Below are positions 27,055 through 35,495 of a stretch of 64,000 bases of DNA, in pieces. This DNA comes from Thioalkalivibrio sulfidiphilus HL-EbGr7. Its GTDB lineage: Bacteria > Pseudomonadota > Gammaproteobacteria > Ectothiorhodospirales > Ectothiorhodospiraceae. The position numbers and the translations under genes were made by a program. Position 1 is the stretch's first letter. Every line of letters begins with the position of its first letter. Under the pieces are notes generated by a model that was not told the origin of the DNA, searched no databases, and saw only the letters and a program-made list of their open reading frames with translations. The DNA is taken from the NCBI RefSeq assembly GCF_000021985.1, contig NC_011901.1, positions 1,178,001 to 1,242,000 of the forward strand. The letters are read 5' to 3'.

Positions 27055-28353
27055 ATGTCGAGCGCCGATGTCACGCTGGAATTCCGGGGAGAATACCAGG
27101 ACGGCCTGGACCCGCAGACGGTCCTCAAGCGCCTGGGTAATGTGTTCGGGCTGGGGCAGCCGGGCTTGAGCGAGGCCCTGAACCGTCCCGTCACGGTGCT
27201 GCGCGAGCAGCTGTCCGTGGAGGAGGCGGAACGCTATCGGGCGGCCCTGCAGGCCCTCGGCATCACCCTGCACGTGGTGCCCGCGGCAGCCGGTGTGACG
27301 GCCCCACCCGCCGCGCCAGCCGTCGTATCACAAGGACCCGACGACACCGCCACCCGCACCCGGGTCTGGAACCAGATGGCCCGCACCCTGCCGTTTCAGT
27401 TCAGCGGCCAGGGCGCCGAGTTCTTCCGCATCTGGATCGTCAACATCCTGCTGACCATCCTGACCCTGGGCATCTACTCCGCCTGGGCGAAGGTGCGCAC
27501 CCATCGCTACTTCTACGGCAACACGGAAGTGGACGGCAGCCGCTTCGAGTACCTGGCCAGCCCCATCAGCATCCTCAAGGGTCGCCTGATCGCCATGGCG
27601 GCCCTCTTGCTGTGGGTGTTCTCCGACATCATCTCACCCTGGTTGAGCATCGCGCTGGTGCTCATCTTCATCTCCTTGCTGCCCTGGGTGATCATGCAAT
27701 CCATGGCGTTTCGCAATCACAACAGCGCCTACCGCAACCTGCGCTTCACCTTCCGGGGCGGCTACGGCGGGGCGTTGAAGGCCTTCATCCTCTGGCCGCT
27801 ACTGGGTGTCCTGACCCTGGGCATCATGATGCCCTATGCCATCTACAGGCAGCAGCGCTACCTGATCGAGCACAGCGGCTTCGGCACCGCGACGTTTCGT
27901 TTTTCCGCCGGCGCCGGTGATTACTTCTGGGTTGCGTTCCTGGCCGTTGCCCTGCTCATGGGCGGCGTGACCGTAGCGTCGATCCTGGGCGTGGTGTTCG
28001 CGCCCCTGATGGTGCTGGGCATGATCGTGGTGTATCTGCTGGTGTTTGCCTTCTGGCAGGTGCGCACCGTGAACCTGCGTTTCAACCACAGCAGCCTGCC
28101 GGGGGTGCATTTCGAGTCCCGCTACGAAACCCGCTCCTACGCCTGGCTGGTGTTCACCAACCTGCTGGGCATGGCGCTGACCCTGGGGCTGTTCTATCCC
28201 TGGGCCCGGGTACGCACGGCACGCTATGCCGCCGAGCATATCGTCGTGGTCAGCGACACGGACATGCAGGCCTTCATCGCCGCCGAGCAGGGCAAGGTGG
28301 CCTCCACCGGCCAGGAGATGGGTGACTTCTTCAACGTGGATCTGGGCATTTGA
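27055..28353 (+). CDS. DUF898 (YjgN-like) membrane protein with extra N-terminal domain
   Basis: A 432-residue protein. Residues 1-85 form a soluble alpha/beta domain (VTLEFRGEYQDGLDPQTVLKRLGNVFGL ... AALQALGITLHVVPA) not found in E. coli YjgN as I know it. An Ala/Pro linker follows, then a DUF898 membrane region from ~105 with about eight hydrophobic segments and the family repeats FFRIWIVNILLTILTLGIYSAWAKVR and LVFTNLLGMALTLGLFYPWARVR. Function is unknown. It overlaps the next gene by 4 bases; DUF898 and M48 proteases are often neighbours, so a functional pair is likely. Confidence 0.87.
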   Translation: MSSADVTLEFRGEYQDGLDPQTVLKRLGNVFGLGQPGLSEALNRPVTVLREQLSVEEAERYRAALQALGITLHVVPAAAGVTAPPAAPAVVSQGPDDTATRTRVWNQMARTLPFQFSGQGAEFFRIWIVNILLTILTLGIYSAWAKVRTHRYFYGNTEVDGSRFEYLASPISILKGRLIAMAALLLWVFSDIISPWLSIALVLIFISLLPWVIMQSMAFRNHNSAYRNLRFTFRGGYGGALKAFILWPLLGVLTLGIMMPYAIYRQQRYLIEHSGFGTATFRFSAGAGDYFWVAFLAVALLMGGVTVASILGVVFAPLMVLGMIVVYLLVFAFWQVRTVNLRFNHSSLPGVHFESRYETRSYAWLVFTNLLGMALTLGLFYPWARVRTARYAAEHIVVVSDTDMQAFIAAEQGKVASTGQEMGDFFNVDLGI

Positions 28354-29414
28354 GCACGATTCAGGGCCATTACTACGACGGGCGCACGGCGCGACGTCAC
28401 GAGGCCAGCCTGGAGACGGCGGGCGGGCGGGTGCGGGTCAGCGTGGGGGGGGAGATTGTCCGTGACTCGGTCTCCCTGAACGACATCCAGATCAGTTCCC
28501 GTCTGGGCAATACCCCCCGCAGCCTGCGATTCGCGGACGGTGCCCTGTTCGAGACCCTGGACCACCTAGCCGTCGATCGCCTGTTGAAAGGATCGGATCG
28601 CGCAGCTTCCGGTCTGCTGCATCGCCTGGAGTCCAGTCTCAAGTACGTGGCCCTGGCCCTGGTGGTCACCGTGATCGCCGTCTGGGCCGGGGTGCGCTAC
28701 GGCGTGCCGGCGCTGGCCCAGATGGCCGCTTACGCCATGCCCGTGGAGGTGAGCCGTTCCCTGGATCGCGGCACCCTGGAATTGCTGGATGCGCGCCTGT
28801 TGCGCCCCAGCACCCTGAGCGAATCCGAACAGGCCCGTCTGCAGCAGGTGTTTGCGCCCCTGGTGGACGAGGTGCCTGGGGAGTTTGCCGTGCGGGTGCT
28901 GTTCCGGGATGCGGGGCACAGCATCGGCCCCAATGCCCTGGCGCTGCCCTCGGGCACGGTGGTGTTCACCGATCAGCTGGTGCAACTCGCCGAGGAGGAT
29001 GCCGAACTGCTGGCGGTGTTCGCCCACGAACTGGGGCACGTGGTGCACCGCCACGGCCTGCGCCAGACCCTGCAGGGTTCCATGCTGACCCTGGCCGCGG
29101 TGGTGGTGCTGGGGGATGTCTCGTCCCTGTCCTCGGTGATGGTGGGCCTGCCCGTACTGCTCACGGAGCTGGGTTATTCCCGGGCCTTCGAGCGGGAGGC
29201 GGACGACTACGCCCTGCGGGTCATGGCGCGCCACGGCATCGACAGCCGCCATTTCGCCGCCATCCTGTCACGCATGGAGCAGGGCGGGGGCTGCCCGGAG
29301 AACGACGATGATTGCGCACCCGCGGACGGTGGCCGCTGGGACGCCTATCTCTCCACCCATCCATCCACGCAGGAGCGCGTGCGGCGCATCGAGGCCATGT
29401 CTTCGCAACACTAG
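28350..29414 (+). CDS. M48-family zinc metalloprotease, membrane anchored
   Basis: A 354-residue protease. A cytoplasmic beta-rich N-terminal domain (~1-90) is followed by one membrane segment (~95-115), then the catalytic domain with VFAHELGHVVHRHG near residue 227 (HExxH) and the third ligand in SRAFEREADDYALRVM near 278. The ending THPSTQERVRRIE is typical for the family. A Cys-rich GGCPENDDDCAP loop precedes it. It probably acts on envelope proteins. Its start overlaps the DUF898 gene (ATGA-type, TTGA here), so the start codon may be TTG. Confidence 0.88.
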   Translation: MSTIQGHYYDGRTARRHEASLETAGGRVRVSVGGEIVRDSVSLNDIQISSRLGNTPRSLRFADGALFETLDHLAVDRLLKGSDRAASGLLHRLESSLKYVALALVVTVIAVWAGVRYGVPALAQMAAYAMPVEVSRSLDRGTLELLDARLLRPSTLSESEQARLQQVFAPLVDEVPGEFAVRVLFRDAGHSIGPNALALPSGTVVFTDQLVQLAEEDAELLAVFAHELGHVVHRHGLRQTLQGSMLTLAAVVVLGDVSSLSSVMVGLPVLLTELGYSRAFEREADDYALRVMARHGIDSRHFAAILSRMEQGGGCPENDDDCAPADGGRWDAYLSTHPSTQERVRRIEAMSSQH

Positions 29415-29422
29415 CCGCCGGC

Positions 29423-29893
29423 TCAGATGTGCGCGCTGAAATTCCCGTGGCGCGCGGGACCGAGCAGTCCCATGAAGGCGCTGCCACTCAGGCAGACCAG
29501 GGATTCATGGTCGCCGCCTTCGATGTAGACCTCGTCCTGGTCGTTCAGGCTGTCGTCCACCAGGGTTTCCAGGCCATAGGCGGAACCCAGTGCCGGCACG
29601 GCCCCCTGCGCGCAGTCCCCGAACAGGCGTTCCACTTCCGCTTCTGTCGCCAGTCCCACGTGTTCACCCAGGGTGTGATGCAGACGGCCCAGTTTCAGGC
29701 GTCGGGTGGCGGGCAGGGCGGCCAGGATGTACTGGCCGTTGTCTTCCAGTACTACCGCTTTGACCAGCTTGTCGCCCGGGATGTGGGCGGCTTCGGCGCT
29801 GCGGTTGGCGGAGGGGGTGGGGTCGTGGTGGATAACCTGGTAGGGGATGCCTTGGCTGTCCAGGTAGGTTTTGAGGGTTTGGGAGAGACTCAT
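29423..29893 (-). CDS. YbaK/ProX-type aminoacyl-tRNA deacylase
   Basis: A 156-residue protein of the YbaK/ProX editing-domain family that hydrolyses mischarged tRNA. It begins LSQTLKTYLDSQGIPYQVIHHDPT, then GDKLVKAVVLEDNGQYILAALPA with the conserved Lys, and closes with GAVPALGSAYGLETLVDDSL and IEGGDHESLVCLSG. I start at ATG 29893, dropping 15 upstream residues that look non-conserved. It is convergent with the protease gene, with only 8 bases between them. Substrate amino acid is not certain. Confidence 0.88.
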   Translation of the reverse strand: MSLSQTLKTYLDSQGIPYQVIHHDPTPSANRSAEAAHIPGDKLVKAVVLEDNGQYILAALPATRRLKLGRLHHTLGEHVGLATEAEVERLFGDCAQGAVPALGSAYGLETLVDDSLNDQDEVYIEGGDHESLVCLSGSAFMGLLGPARHGNFSAHI

Positions 29894-29997
29894 GGTGGGC
29901 CTCCTTGGGGGGTGTGTCCCCGGTGTGTGTTGATGCATTGGGGCTTCGATCCGGTGTCAGGTGGGTTTAGACGCCGCTGAAACCACTATCAACGGCA

Positions 29998-30728
29998 AAA
30001 GGCTTCCGATCCCCGTTGCACGGGGCTCGGGTTACTTTTCTTGCTTGTCCAAGAAAAGTAACCAAAAGAAGGACACCCCGATGCCGCACCCGCTTGTAGC
30101 GGGTGCCCTGCGTTGCTCGGCTTCGAGGGGGTCGCCTGACAGGCCTTTCTGTCTACGCAATCCTGCTTCGACAGAAAGTCCAGGGCGCACGTCCATGTGC
30201 GCCCGCTCGGCGGGGCGGAAGTTCTTCCGCCTGATCCGCCTCGCCCCTGGCCTGGCAGGCGACGCGCCGCATCCCTGCGACGCCCCTTCGGGCTTTTTCC
30301 CTCGAAGCCTGCGCTACTCGGTGCGGCATAAGGGGGAGGTAGGTCAACACCGCTTCGGTCTGCCTTGGGTTTTCCTTGTAGGAGCCCCGACCCCGGGGCG
30401 AATGGTGAGAAATTCGCCCCGGGGTCGGGGCTCCTACAAAAGAGCACAACCCCACCGAAGGTCAAAGGGTTGCTGCCTTTGACGTCCCCCCCGTTTTTCT
30501 CGCCGAGCACGGGGGTGTTCCGGGGTCAAAGCCCGCCAGGGGCGCCGCAGGGATGCGGCGCGTCGGCTGTCAGGCCAGGGAAGGCCTGTCAGCCGACCTC
30601 CCCGGAACACCCCCGCGCGCAGGGCACCCCGCAGGGGCGAGAAACCCGGGTGTCTTTTCTTTGGTTACTTTCTTTGGACAAGCAAAGAAAGTAACCCGAG
30701 CCGGCTGCAAGCCGGATCGGAAGCCTTT
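29998..30728. repeat. 731-bp palindromic repeat element with covarying hairpins
   Basis: The ~920-bp gap between the YbaK-like gene and the glycine-zipper gene is filled by an imperfect long palindrome. Arms at 29998-30080 and 30645-30728 are inverted copies of about 83 bases. Each arm holds two hairpins: 30011-30025 and 30030-30063 on the left, 30663-30696 and 30701-30715 on the right. The arms differ in sequence, but the stems stay perfectly paired. More inner blocks are also inverted copies of each other (around 30240-30300 and 30530-30590). The centre is a separate 27-bp hairpin. Short frames inside encode Arg/Pro-rich peptides that I consider spurious. Confidence 0.85.
30377..30438. repeat. 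REP-like 27-bp hairpin at the element centre
   Basis: A perfect 27-bp inverted repeat (30377-30403 with 30412-30438) with an 8-base loop. It begins TGTAGGAGCCCCGACC, like the GTAGGAGC repeats scattered through many gammaproteobacterial genomes. Confidence 0.88.
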
Positions 30729-30818
30729 GACTTTGCGCTGTGTACTCCTAATAACACGCAATCGCAAAAGCACTACACCTATCCCAAAGTATAGAACCTC
30801 CCCCCAAAACCACCGCCC

Positions 30819-31280
30819 TCAACTGACCACCCGCCAACTGCCATCCGGCTGCCGGCAGGCCGTGCCATAGACCTTCTCCATGCGTCCACCGATGATGGCG
30901 TCGATGGTGTATTCACGGCAGGGACCAGCGGTGGATTCGTAGGTGCGGGTGGGCGTCACGCTGTACTGGTTGCCGGTGTCTGGATTGACCCACACGGAGG
31001 GCACTCCGGTGCGCACGGTTTCCAGGGTCTGGGCGGTCTTGAGCCGGTCCACCTGGTCCATGGACTGACCGATGGCGCCGCCGATGGCGGCACCCGCCAG
31101 GGTGCCTGCAATGATGGCGGCGGTGCGCCCGCTGCCGGCGCCCACCTGGGAACCGAGCACGCCGCCCAGCACGCCGCCGATGACCATGCCTGCCTGCTCC
31201 TGGGGGCCCTGGTAGGTGGCGCACCCGGCCAGGCCGACGCTGCCTGCCAGGAACATGGTGAACAGTGTCTTGCGTAACAT
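30819..31280 (-). CDS. Glycine-zipper outer-membrane lipoprotein
   Basis: A 153-residue lipoprotein. ATG 31280 has an AAAGGAG ribosome site and gives a lipoprotein signal ending LAGCATYQGP (Cys ~19). A glycine-zipper segment follows (MVIGGVLGGVLGSQVGAGSG and AGTLAGAAIGGAIG, ~30-75), then a C-terminal domain with WVNPDTGNQYSVTPTRTY, CREYTIDAIIGG and a closing CRQPDGSWRVVS. This matches the Rickettsia 17-kDa surface-antigen-like family common in proteobacterial envelopes. Its exact role is not known; the zipper may insert in the outer membrane. Confidence 0.88.
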   Translation of the reverse strand: MLRKTLFTMFLAGSVGLAGCATYQGPQEQAGMVIGGVLGGVLGSQVGAGSGRTAAIIAGTLAGAAIGGAIGQSMDQVDRLKTAQTLETVRTGVPSVWVNPDTGNQYSVTPTRTYESTAGPCREYTIDAIIGGRMEKVYGTACRQPDGSWRVVS

Positions 31281-31406
31281 GGCGGTTGCTCCTTTGATGA
31301 TCAGGCCACGCGGCCGATTGCAGAATGTATAGTGCAAGGCCACGGATGCTGGTGTGATCCAGATCAGTGATCCTGCACAAACGAGACTGCAACAGAGGTG
31401 TCAGTC

Positions 31407-32165
31407 ATGTCGCTGCCTGAGCTGATTGCCCACCGAGGCTATGCGGCACGCTTTCCGGAGAACACCCTGGTGGGTATCCAGGCGGCCGTGTCGGCCGGGG
31501 CGCGCTTCGTGGAGGTGGACGTGCAGCTGTCGGCGGACGGCGTGCCGGTGCTGTTTCATGACGCAGATCTGCTGCGCATCTGCGGCGTGCCGGGCGCGGT
31601 GCATGAATGGGATTTCGCGGCCCTGATGCGCCTGCGTGCCGCCGAGGCGGGACGCTTCGTTGATCGCTTCGCGGACAACCCGCTGACCTCCCTGGCACAG
31701 CTGGCGGAGCTGCTGGCACGCCATCCTGGCGTGACGGCGTTCGTCGAGGCAAAGACCGAGGCGGTGGGTCTTTTCGGCGAGCAGTCGGTGCTTGAGGCGA
31801 TCTCCAGGACACTGGCCCCCGTGGCGGCGCAGTGTGTGCTGATCTCGTTTTCCCTGCCCTTGCTGCAAGGGGCCGTTGCCTATCAGGGCAGCGCGGGCTG
31901 GCATGACCTGGGTGGCGTGGTGGATCGCTGGGAGGACAGAAACGAATTTGCGGGGCTGGGTTTGGGCTGGTTGTTCTGCGACGTCAACGGCCTGCCTGGC
32001 GAGGGCCCGCTCGCCTTCGAGACGGCCCGGCTGGCGGTCTACGAGGTGGATGACGCGCGCCAGGCCCTGGACCTGGTGGCCCGGGGCGTGGCGGCGATCG
32101 AGACCTTTGCATTGCCCGAATTGCGCAAGGGCATTGTGCGTCTCGCCGGCCTGGCGGAGGAATGA
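31407..32165 (+). CDS. Glycerophosphodiester phosphodiesterase
   Basis: A 252-residue cytoplasmic enzyme that hydrolyses glycerophosphodiesters to glycerol 3-phosphate and an alcohol. It shows the catalytic AHRGYAARFPENT near residue 7, the metal-binding EVDVQLSADGVPVLFHD near 35-51 (E, D and the second His), FVEAKTE near 115 and WLFCDVNGLP in the distal barrel. There is no signal peptide, so it resembles UgpQ rather than GlpQ. A GTG three codons upstream could also start it, but the AGAGG ribosome site is better spaced for ATG 31407. Confidence 0.9.
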   Translation: MSLPELIAHRGYAARFPENTLVGIQAAVSAGARFVEVDVQLSADGVPVLFHDADLLRICGVPGAVHEWDFAALMRLRAAEAGRFVDRFADNPLTSLAQLAELLARHPGVTAFVEAKTEAVGLFGEQSVLEAISRTLAPVAAQCVLISFSLPLLQGAVAYQGSAGWHDLGGVVDRWEDRNEFAGLGLGWLFCDVNGLPGEGPLAFETARLAVYEVDDARQALDLVARGVAAIETFALPELRKGIVRLAGLAEE

Positions 32166-32186
32166 ACCGGATTGCGGCTGAGAGGT

Positions 32187-32255
32187 GTAGGTCGGGCTTC
32201 AGCCCGACAAGCGATGCTTCGTCAGGCACCGCTGTCGGGCTGAAGCCCGACCTAC
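32187..32255. repeat. REP pair GTAGGTCGGGCTTCAGCCC
   Basis: A perfect 22-bp inverted repeat (32187-32208 with 32234-32255) around a 25-base spacer. Each arm is itself a small hairpin (GTCGGGCTTCAGCCCGAC). It lies between convergent genes and could stop transcription from both sides. Such REP units are typically mobilised by RAYT transposases, none of which is in this window. Confidence 0.88.
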
Positions 32256-32274
32256 GATCGGCTCATTCAGGGCA

Positions 32275-33222
32275 CTAGCCGGCGCTGCCGATCCAGAAGT
32301 CCATGGAACGATCCAGGAACTCCTTCCAGGTCATGTAGTGGGAACCGTCGCAGGAGAAGGTCAGGCTCACCATGCCGTTGAACAGGTTGATGGACGAGGA
32401 GCGCAGGTAGATGGTCTCGTCCGCGAAGCGCAGGGCCTTGAGGTTCGCGAGGATCTCGCCCATGGCATCGCCGGGGATCTGGGCGTCGGGCGGGTAGTCC
32501 CGGTGCGGGAAGGCCAGGCAGGTGTCCGGATTGCTCAGGGCCTCGTGGGTGAGGATGCGGTAGCGGTAGGGGTCGTCCAGGGTCCAGACCGTGGCCCGGC
32601 TGCTGGAGAAATGCAGCACCAGCTGGAACACGCCCCGTTCGGTGAACAGTTCCTCCAGGATGGAGAGTACCGCGTCCATGTCCCGGTCCATGAGGCTTTC
32701 CACACGGCTTTGCAGGAACAAGGTGCCGCGGATGGAGGGGTCACCCTTGATCTGGCGCCACTCGGTGGTCTCCTCGTAGAGGGGGGCGCTGTCCGGCAGG
32801 TTGCGCAGGTCGAAGTCGGCGCCCAGGAAGCCCAGGGCCTTGCCGTCTGAATCGCGCACCAGTTGCAGAGCGGTCAATGAGGGGCGGCGGCCCAGCAGGC
32901 TGATGTAGGCCTCGGAGAGCAGGAAGCCGTCGGCAGGCACCACCTGCTTCATATAGGGGCGGTGGGAGCGGTCGCGGCCGAAGTGCTCGGGCAGCAGGCC
33001 GCTGCGCGCCACGTTGTCGGTGAGCTGGATGCCCTCGGTGTTCAGCGCATACATGAACGTGGCCTCGGGGATCTGCGTCATGTTCTGCTGCAGCAGGGCG
33101 TCGAGGGCCTCGCGGTCGGGCCACACCGCAGGCATCTGCCTGGCGATGGCCTGCAGCGGGTCGTGCAGCAGGCTTTCCAGGCGCCGGCGCTGGGCCTCGA
33201 TGGCCTGTTTGAGATTCTCCAT
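32275..33222 (-). CDS. PDC/Cache-type sensor-domain protein
   Basis: A 315-residue protein with a central PDC (Cache) sensor module: IPEATFMYALNTEGIQLTDNV, RSHRPYMKQVVPADGFLLSEAYISLLGRRPSLTALQLV and GFLGADFDL are the usual elements (~50-145). Such domains normally face the periplasm, but here I see neither a signal nor membrane segments, so it may be cytoplasmic. The C-terminal half (~150-315) is not recognised. No kinase or chemoreceptor is fused. It is 22 bases after proS on the same strand and probably co-transcribed. Confidence 0.8.
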   Translation of the reverse strand: MENLKQAIEAQRRRLESLLHDPLQAIARQMPAVWPDREALDALLQQNMTQIPEATFMYALNTEGIQLTDNVARSGLLPEHFGRDRSHRPYMKQVVPADGFLLSEAYISLLGRRPSLTALQLVRDSDGKALGFLGADFDLRNLPDSAPLYEETTEWRQIKGDPSIRGTLFLQSRVESLMDRDMDAVLSILEELFTERGVFQLVLHFSSSRATVWTLDDPYRYRILTHEALSNPDTCLAFPHRDYPPDAQIPGDAMGEILANLKALRFADETIYLRSSSINLFNGMVSLTFSCDGSHYMTWKEFLDRSMDFWIGSAG

Positions 33223-33244
33223 GGGGCGTTCCCTGCCGTGCCGA

Positions 33245-34969
33245 TCAGTGGGCGGCGTTCATGCGCTGGCGCAGGAAATCCAGCACGCCGTCCAGGGCCA
33301 CCTGGGTGGTGTCCGTATCACGCCGGCCCTTGTACTCGATCTCGCCGGCGTCCAGGCCCCGTTCGCCCAGCACCAGGCGATGGGGAATGCCGATCAGCTC
33401 CATGTCCGCGAACATGGCGCCGGGTCGCAGACCGCGGTCGTCGTAGAACACCTCAAAGCCTGCATTCAGCAGCCGTTCGTACAGCGCATCGGCGGCCTCG
33501 CGCAGGCGCTGGGACTTCTGGGCGTTGATGGGGCACAGGGCCACGGTGAAGGGGGCCAGGGCCTCGGGCCAGATGATGCCCTGGGCGTCATGGTTCTGTT
33601 CGATGGCGGCGGCCACCACCCGGGAGACGCCGATGCCGTAGCAGCCCATGGTGACCACCAGGGAACGGCCCTGTTCGTCCAGCACCGTAGCGCCCATGGC
33701 CTCGCTGTACTTGCGCCCCAGCTGGAAGATGTGGCCCACCTCGATGCCGCGGCGGATCTGCAGGCTGCCCTGGCCGTCGGGGCTCGGATCGCCGGCCACC
33801 ACGTTGCGCAGGTCGGCCACCGGGGGCAGGGCCAGGTCCCGCTCCCAGTTGATGCCGAAGTAGTGCTTGCCGTCGATGTTGGCGCCGGCGCCGAAGTCGC
33901 TCATCAGCGCCACCGCCCGGTCCACCACGCAGGGGATGGGCAGGTTCACGGGGCCCAGAGAGCCGGGGCCGGCACCGATGGCGGCGCGGATCTCTTCCTC
34001 CGTGGCCATGCGCAGGGGGCTCGCCACCTGGGGTAGCTTCTCCGCCTTGATGGCGTTGAGTTCGTGATCGCCGCGTACCAGCAGCGCGATCAGCGGCGCC
34101 TCGGCGCCCTCGGCGGCGGCCACCACCAGGGTCTTCACGGTCTTCTCGATGGCCAGACCGTGCTGTTCCACGAGATCGGCGATGGTGCGCGCGTTCGGGG
34201 TGTCCACCAGGCGCATGGCCTCGCCGGGCGCCGCGCGCTCGGTGGCGGGCGCCACCGCCTCGGCCAGTTCAACGTTGGCGGCGTAGTCGCTCACATCGGA
34301 GAAGGCGATGGCGTCCTCGCCGGAATCGGCCAGTACGTGGAATTCATGGGAGGCATTGCCGCCGATGGAGCCGGTGTCGGCCAGCACGGCGCGGAAGTCC
34401 AGTCCGCAACGGGTGAAGATGCGCGTGTAGGCCTCGTGCATGCGCGCGTAGGTCTCCTTCAGGCTGTCCTCGTCCACGTGGAAGGAGTAGGCGTCCTTCA
34501 TGAGGAACTCGCGGGCGCGCATCACGCCGAAGCGGGGGCGGATCTCGTCGCGGAACTTGGTCTGGATCTGGTAGTAGTTCACCGGCAGCTGGCGGTAGCT
34601 CTTCACCTCCCGGCGCACGTAGTCGGTGATCACCTCCTCGTGGGTGGGGCCGAAGCAGAACTCGCGCATGTGCCGGTCCTTCAGGCGCAGCAGCTCGGGT
34701 CCGTACTGTTCCCAGCGCCCGGACTCCTGCCACAGCTCCGCGGGCTGCACCGCGGGCATGAGCAGTTCCAGGGCCCCGGCCCGGTCCATCTCATCGCGCA
34801 CCAGGCCTTCCACCTTGCGCAGCACCCGCAGGCCGAGCGGCGTCCAGCTGTACAGACCCGAGGCCAGGCGCCGGATCATGCCGGCACGCAGCATCAGCTG
34901 GTGGCTGATCACTTCGGCGTCGGCGGGGGTTTCCTTGAGGGTGGCCAGGGGGAATCGGGTTGCGCGCAT
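33245..34969 (-). CDS. proS: Prolyl-tRNA synthetase
   Basis: A 574-residue class II aminoacyl-tRNA synthetase of the bacterial type that attaches proline to tRNA-Pro. It shows motif 1 around [17 protein letters not shown], motif 2 with [15 protein letters not shown] and [11 protein letters not shown] (~137-170), the editing insertion (~240-390, with [21 protein letters not shown]), motif 3 with [18 protein letters not shown], and the anticodon-binding C-terminus ([26 protein letters not shown]). Length is normal. The editing domain is complete, and a separate YbaK-like deacylase is encoded nearby. Confidence 0.97.
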   Translation of the reverse strand: MRATRFPLATLKETPADAEVISHQLMLRAGMIRRLASGLYSWTPLGLRVLRKVEGLVRDEMDRAGALELLMPAVQPAELWQESGRWEQYGPELLRLKDRHMREFCFGPTHEEVITDYVRREVKSYRQLPVNYYQIQTKFRDEIRPRFGVMRAREFLMKDAYSFHVDEDSLKETYARMHEAYTRIFTRCGLDFRAVLADTGSIGGNASHEFHVLADSGEDAIAFSDVSDYAANVELAEAVAPATERAAPGEAMRLVDTPNARTIADLVEQHGLAIEKTVKTLVVAAAEGAEAPLIALLVRGDHELNAIKAEKLPQVASPLRMATEEEIRAAIGAGPGSLGPVNLPIPCVVDRAVALMSDFGAGANIDGKHYFGINWERDLALPPVADLRNVVAGDPSPDGQGSLQIRRGIEVGHIFQLGRKYSEAMGATVLDEQGRSLVVTMGCYGIGVSRVVAAAIEQNHDAQGIIWPEALAPFTVALCPINAQKSQRLREAADALYERLLNAGFEVFYDDRGLRPGAMFADMELIGIPHRLVLGERGLDAGEIEYKGRRDTDTTQVALDGVLDFLRQRMNAAH

Positions 34970-35059
34970 GGTTGTCGTTCTTGGTTTCTGGTGAATGGGA
35001 TTAGGGAGCGAAAGATTTGTTTGCCACAGAGGTCACAGAGGGCACAGAGAACAAGCCAA

Positions 35060-35117
35060 GTGAGGAGTGAGGCGTCAGGCGAGAGGGATCTCCCACGCCT
35101 GACGCCTCACTCCTCAC
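35060..35117. repeat. 22-bp inverted repeat GTGAGGAGTGAGGCGTCAGG type
   Basis: A perfect 22-bp inverted repeat (35060-35081 with 35096-35117) with a 14-base spacer lies between the tautomerase gene and proS. A purine-rich CACAGAG run lies at 35022-35050. Related GTGAGG-rich sequence also occurs after the RND permease (40515-40556). Confidence 0.82.
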
Positions 35118-35131
35118 GTCTCACAGATTAA

Positions 35132-35476
35132 TCAGAAGGTGCCGCCGTTCCAGCCCCATAGCTTACGGGGTGCGCTGGCGAATTCAATGTAGATGCGGTC
35201 GCGGGGGACCTTGAGTTCCTCCTCCACCAGGCGGCAGAGCAGGGCGGAGAGATCGCCGGTCTCGGATTCCGACAGGCCGATGCTCTTCATCTCCAGGTAG
35301 GCGAGCGGGGTGTCCTCGCCGGCGAACAGCATGTCGGGGTTGTGCTGGAATCGCACCATCACGTAGCGCTCCGGCTTGCCGAGCTGCTCGGCCAGGGCGC
35401 GGGAGGTGAGCTTGAGCAGGTGCGCGATGCTGGCGTCGTCGGCGCGCTGGTTGGTCTCGATGCTGAGCAGGGGCAT
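35132..35476 (-). CDS. MIF/phenylpyruvate tautomerase-like protein
   Basis: A 114-residue protein of the macrophage migration inhibitory factor family, which forms trimers and catalyses keto-enol tautomerisation with an N-terminal proline. Pro 2 is present (MPLLSIETNQ), and the family strands PERYVMVRFQHNPDMLFAG, AYLEMKSIGL, and the C-terminal DRIYIEFASAPRKLWGWNGGTF are visible. The natural substrate of bacterial members is mostly unknown. It is upstream of proS on the same strand but separated by a repeat. Confidence 0.92.
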   Translation of the reverse strand: MPLLSIETNQRADDASIAHLLKLTSRALAEQLGKPERYVMVRFQHNPDMLFAGEDTPLAYLEMKSIGLSESETGDLSALLCRLVEEELKVPRDRIYIEFASAPRKLWGWNGGTF

Positions 35477-35495
35477 GGGGGTTCCCGGGCAGGAA

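Noticed and set aside
29893-29938. Longer start for the YbaK-like protein (15 extra residues)
   Set aside because: The extra residues are Pro/His/Arg-rich and unlike family N-termini; ATG 29893 begins the conserved part.
29961-30870. Several frames of 100-170 codons in the palindromic element
   Set aside because: They follow the inverted arms, have no ribosome sites, and encode similar Arg/Pro/Ser-rich peptides on both strands, as expected from a palindrome.
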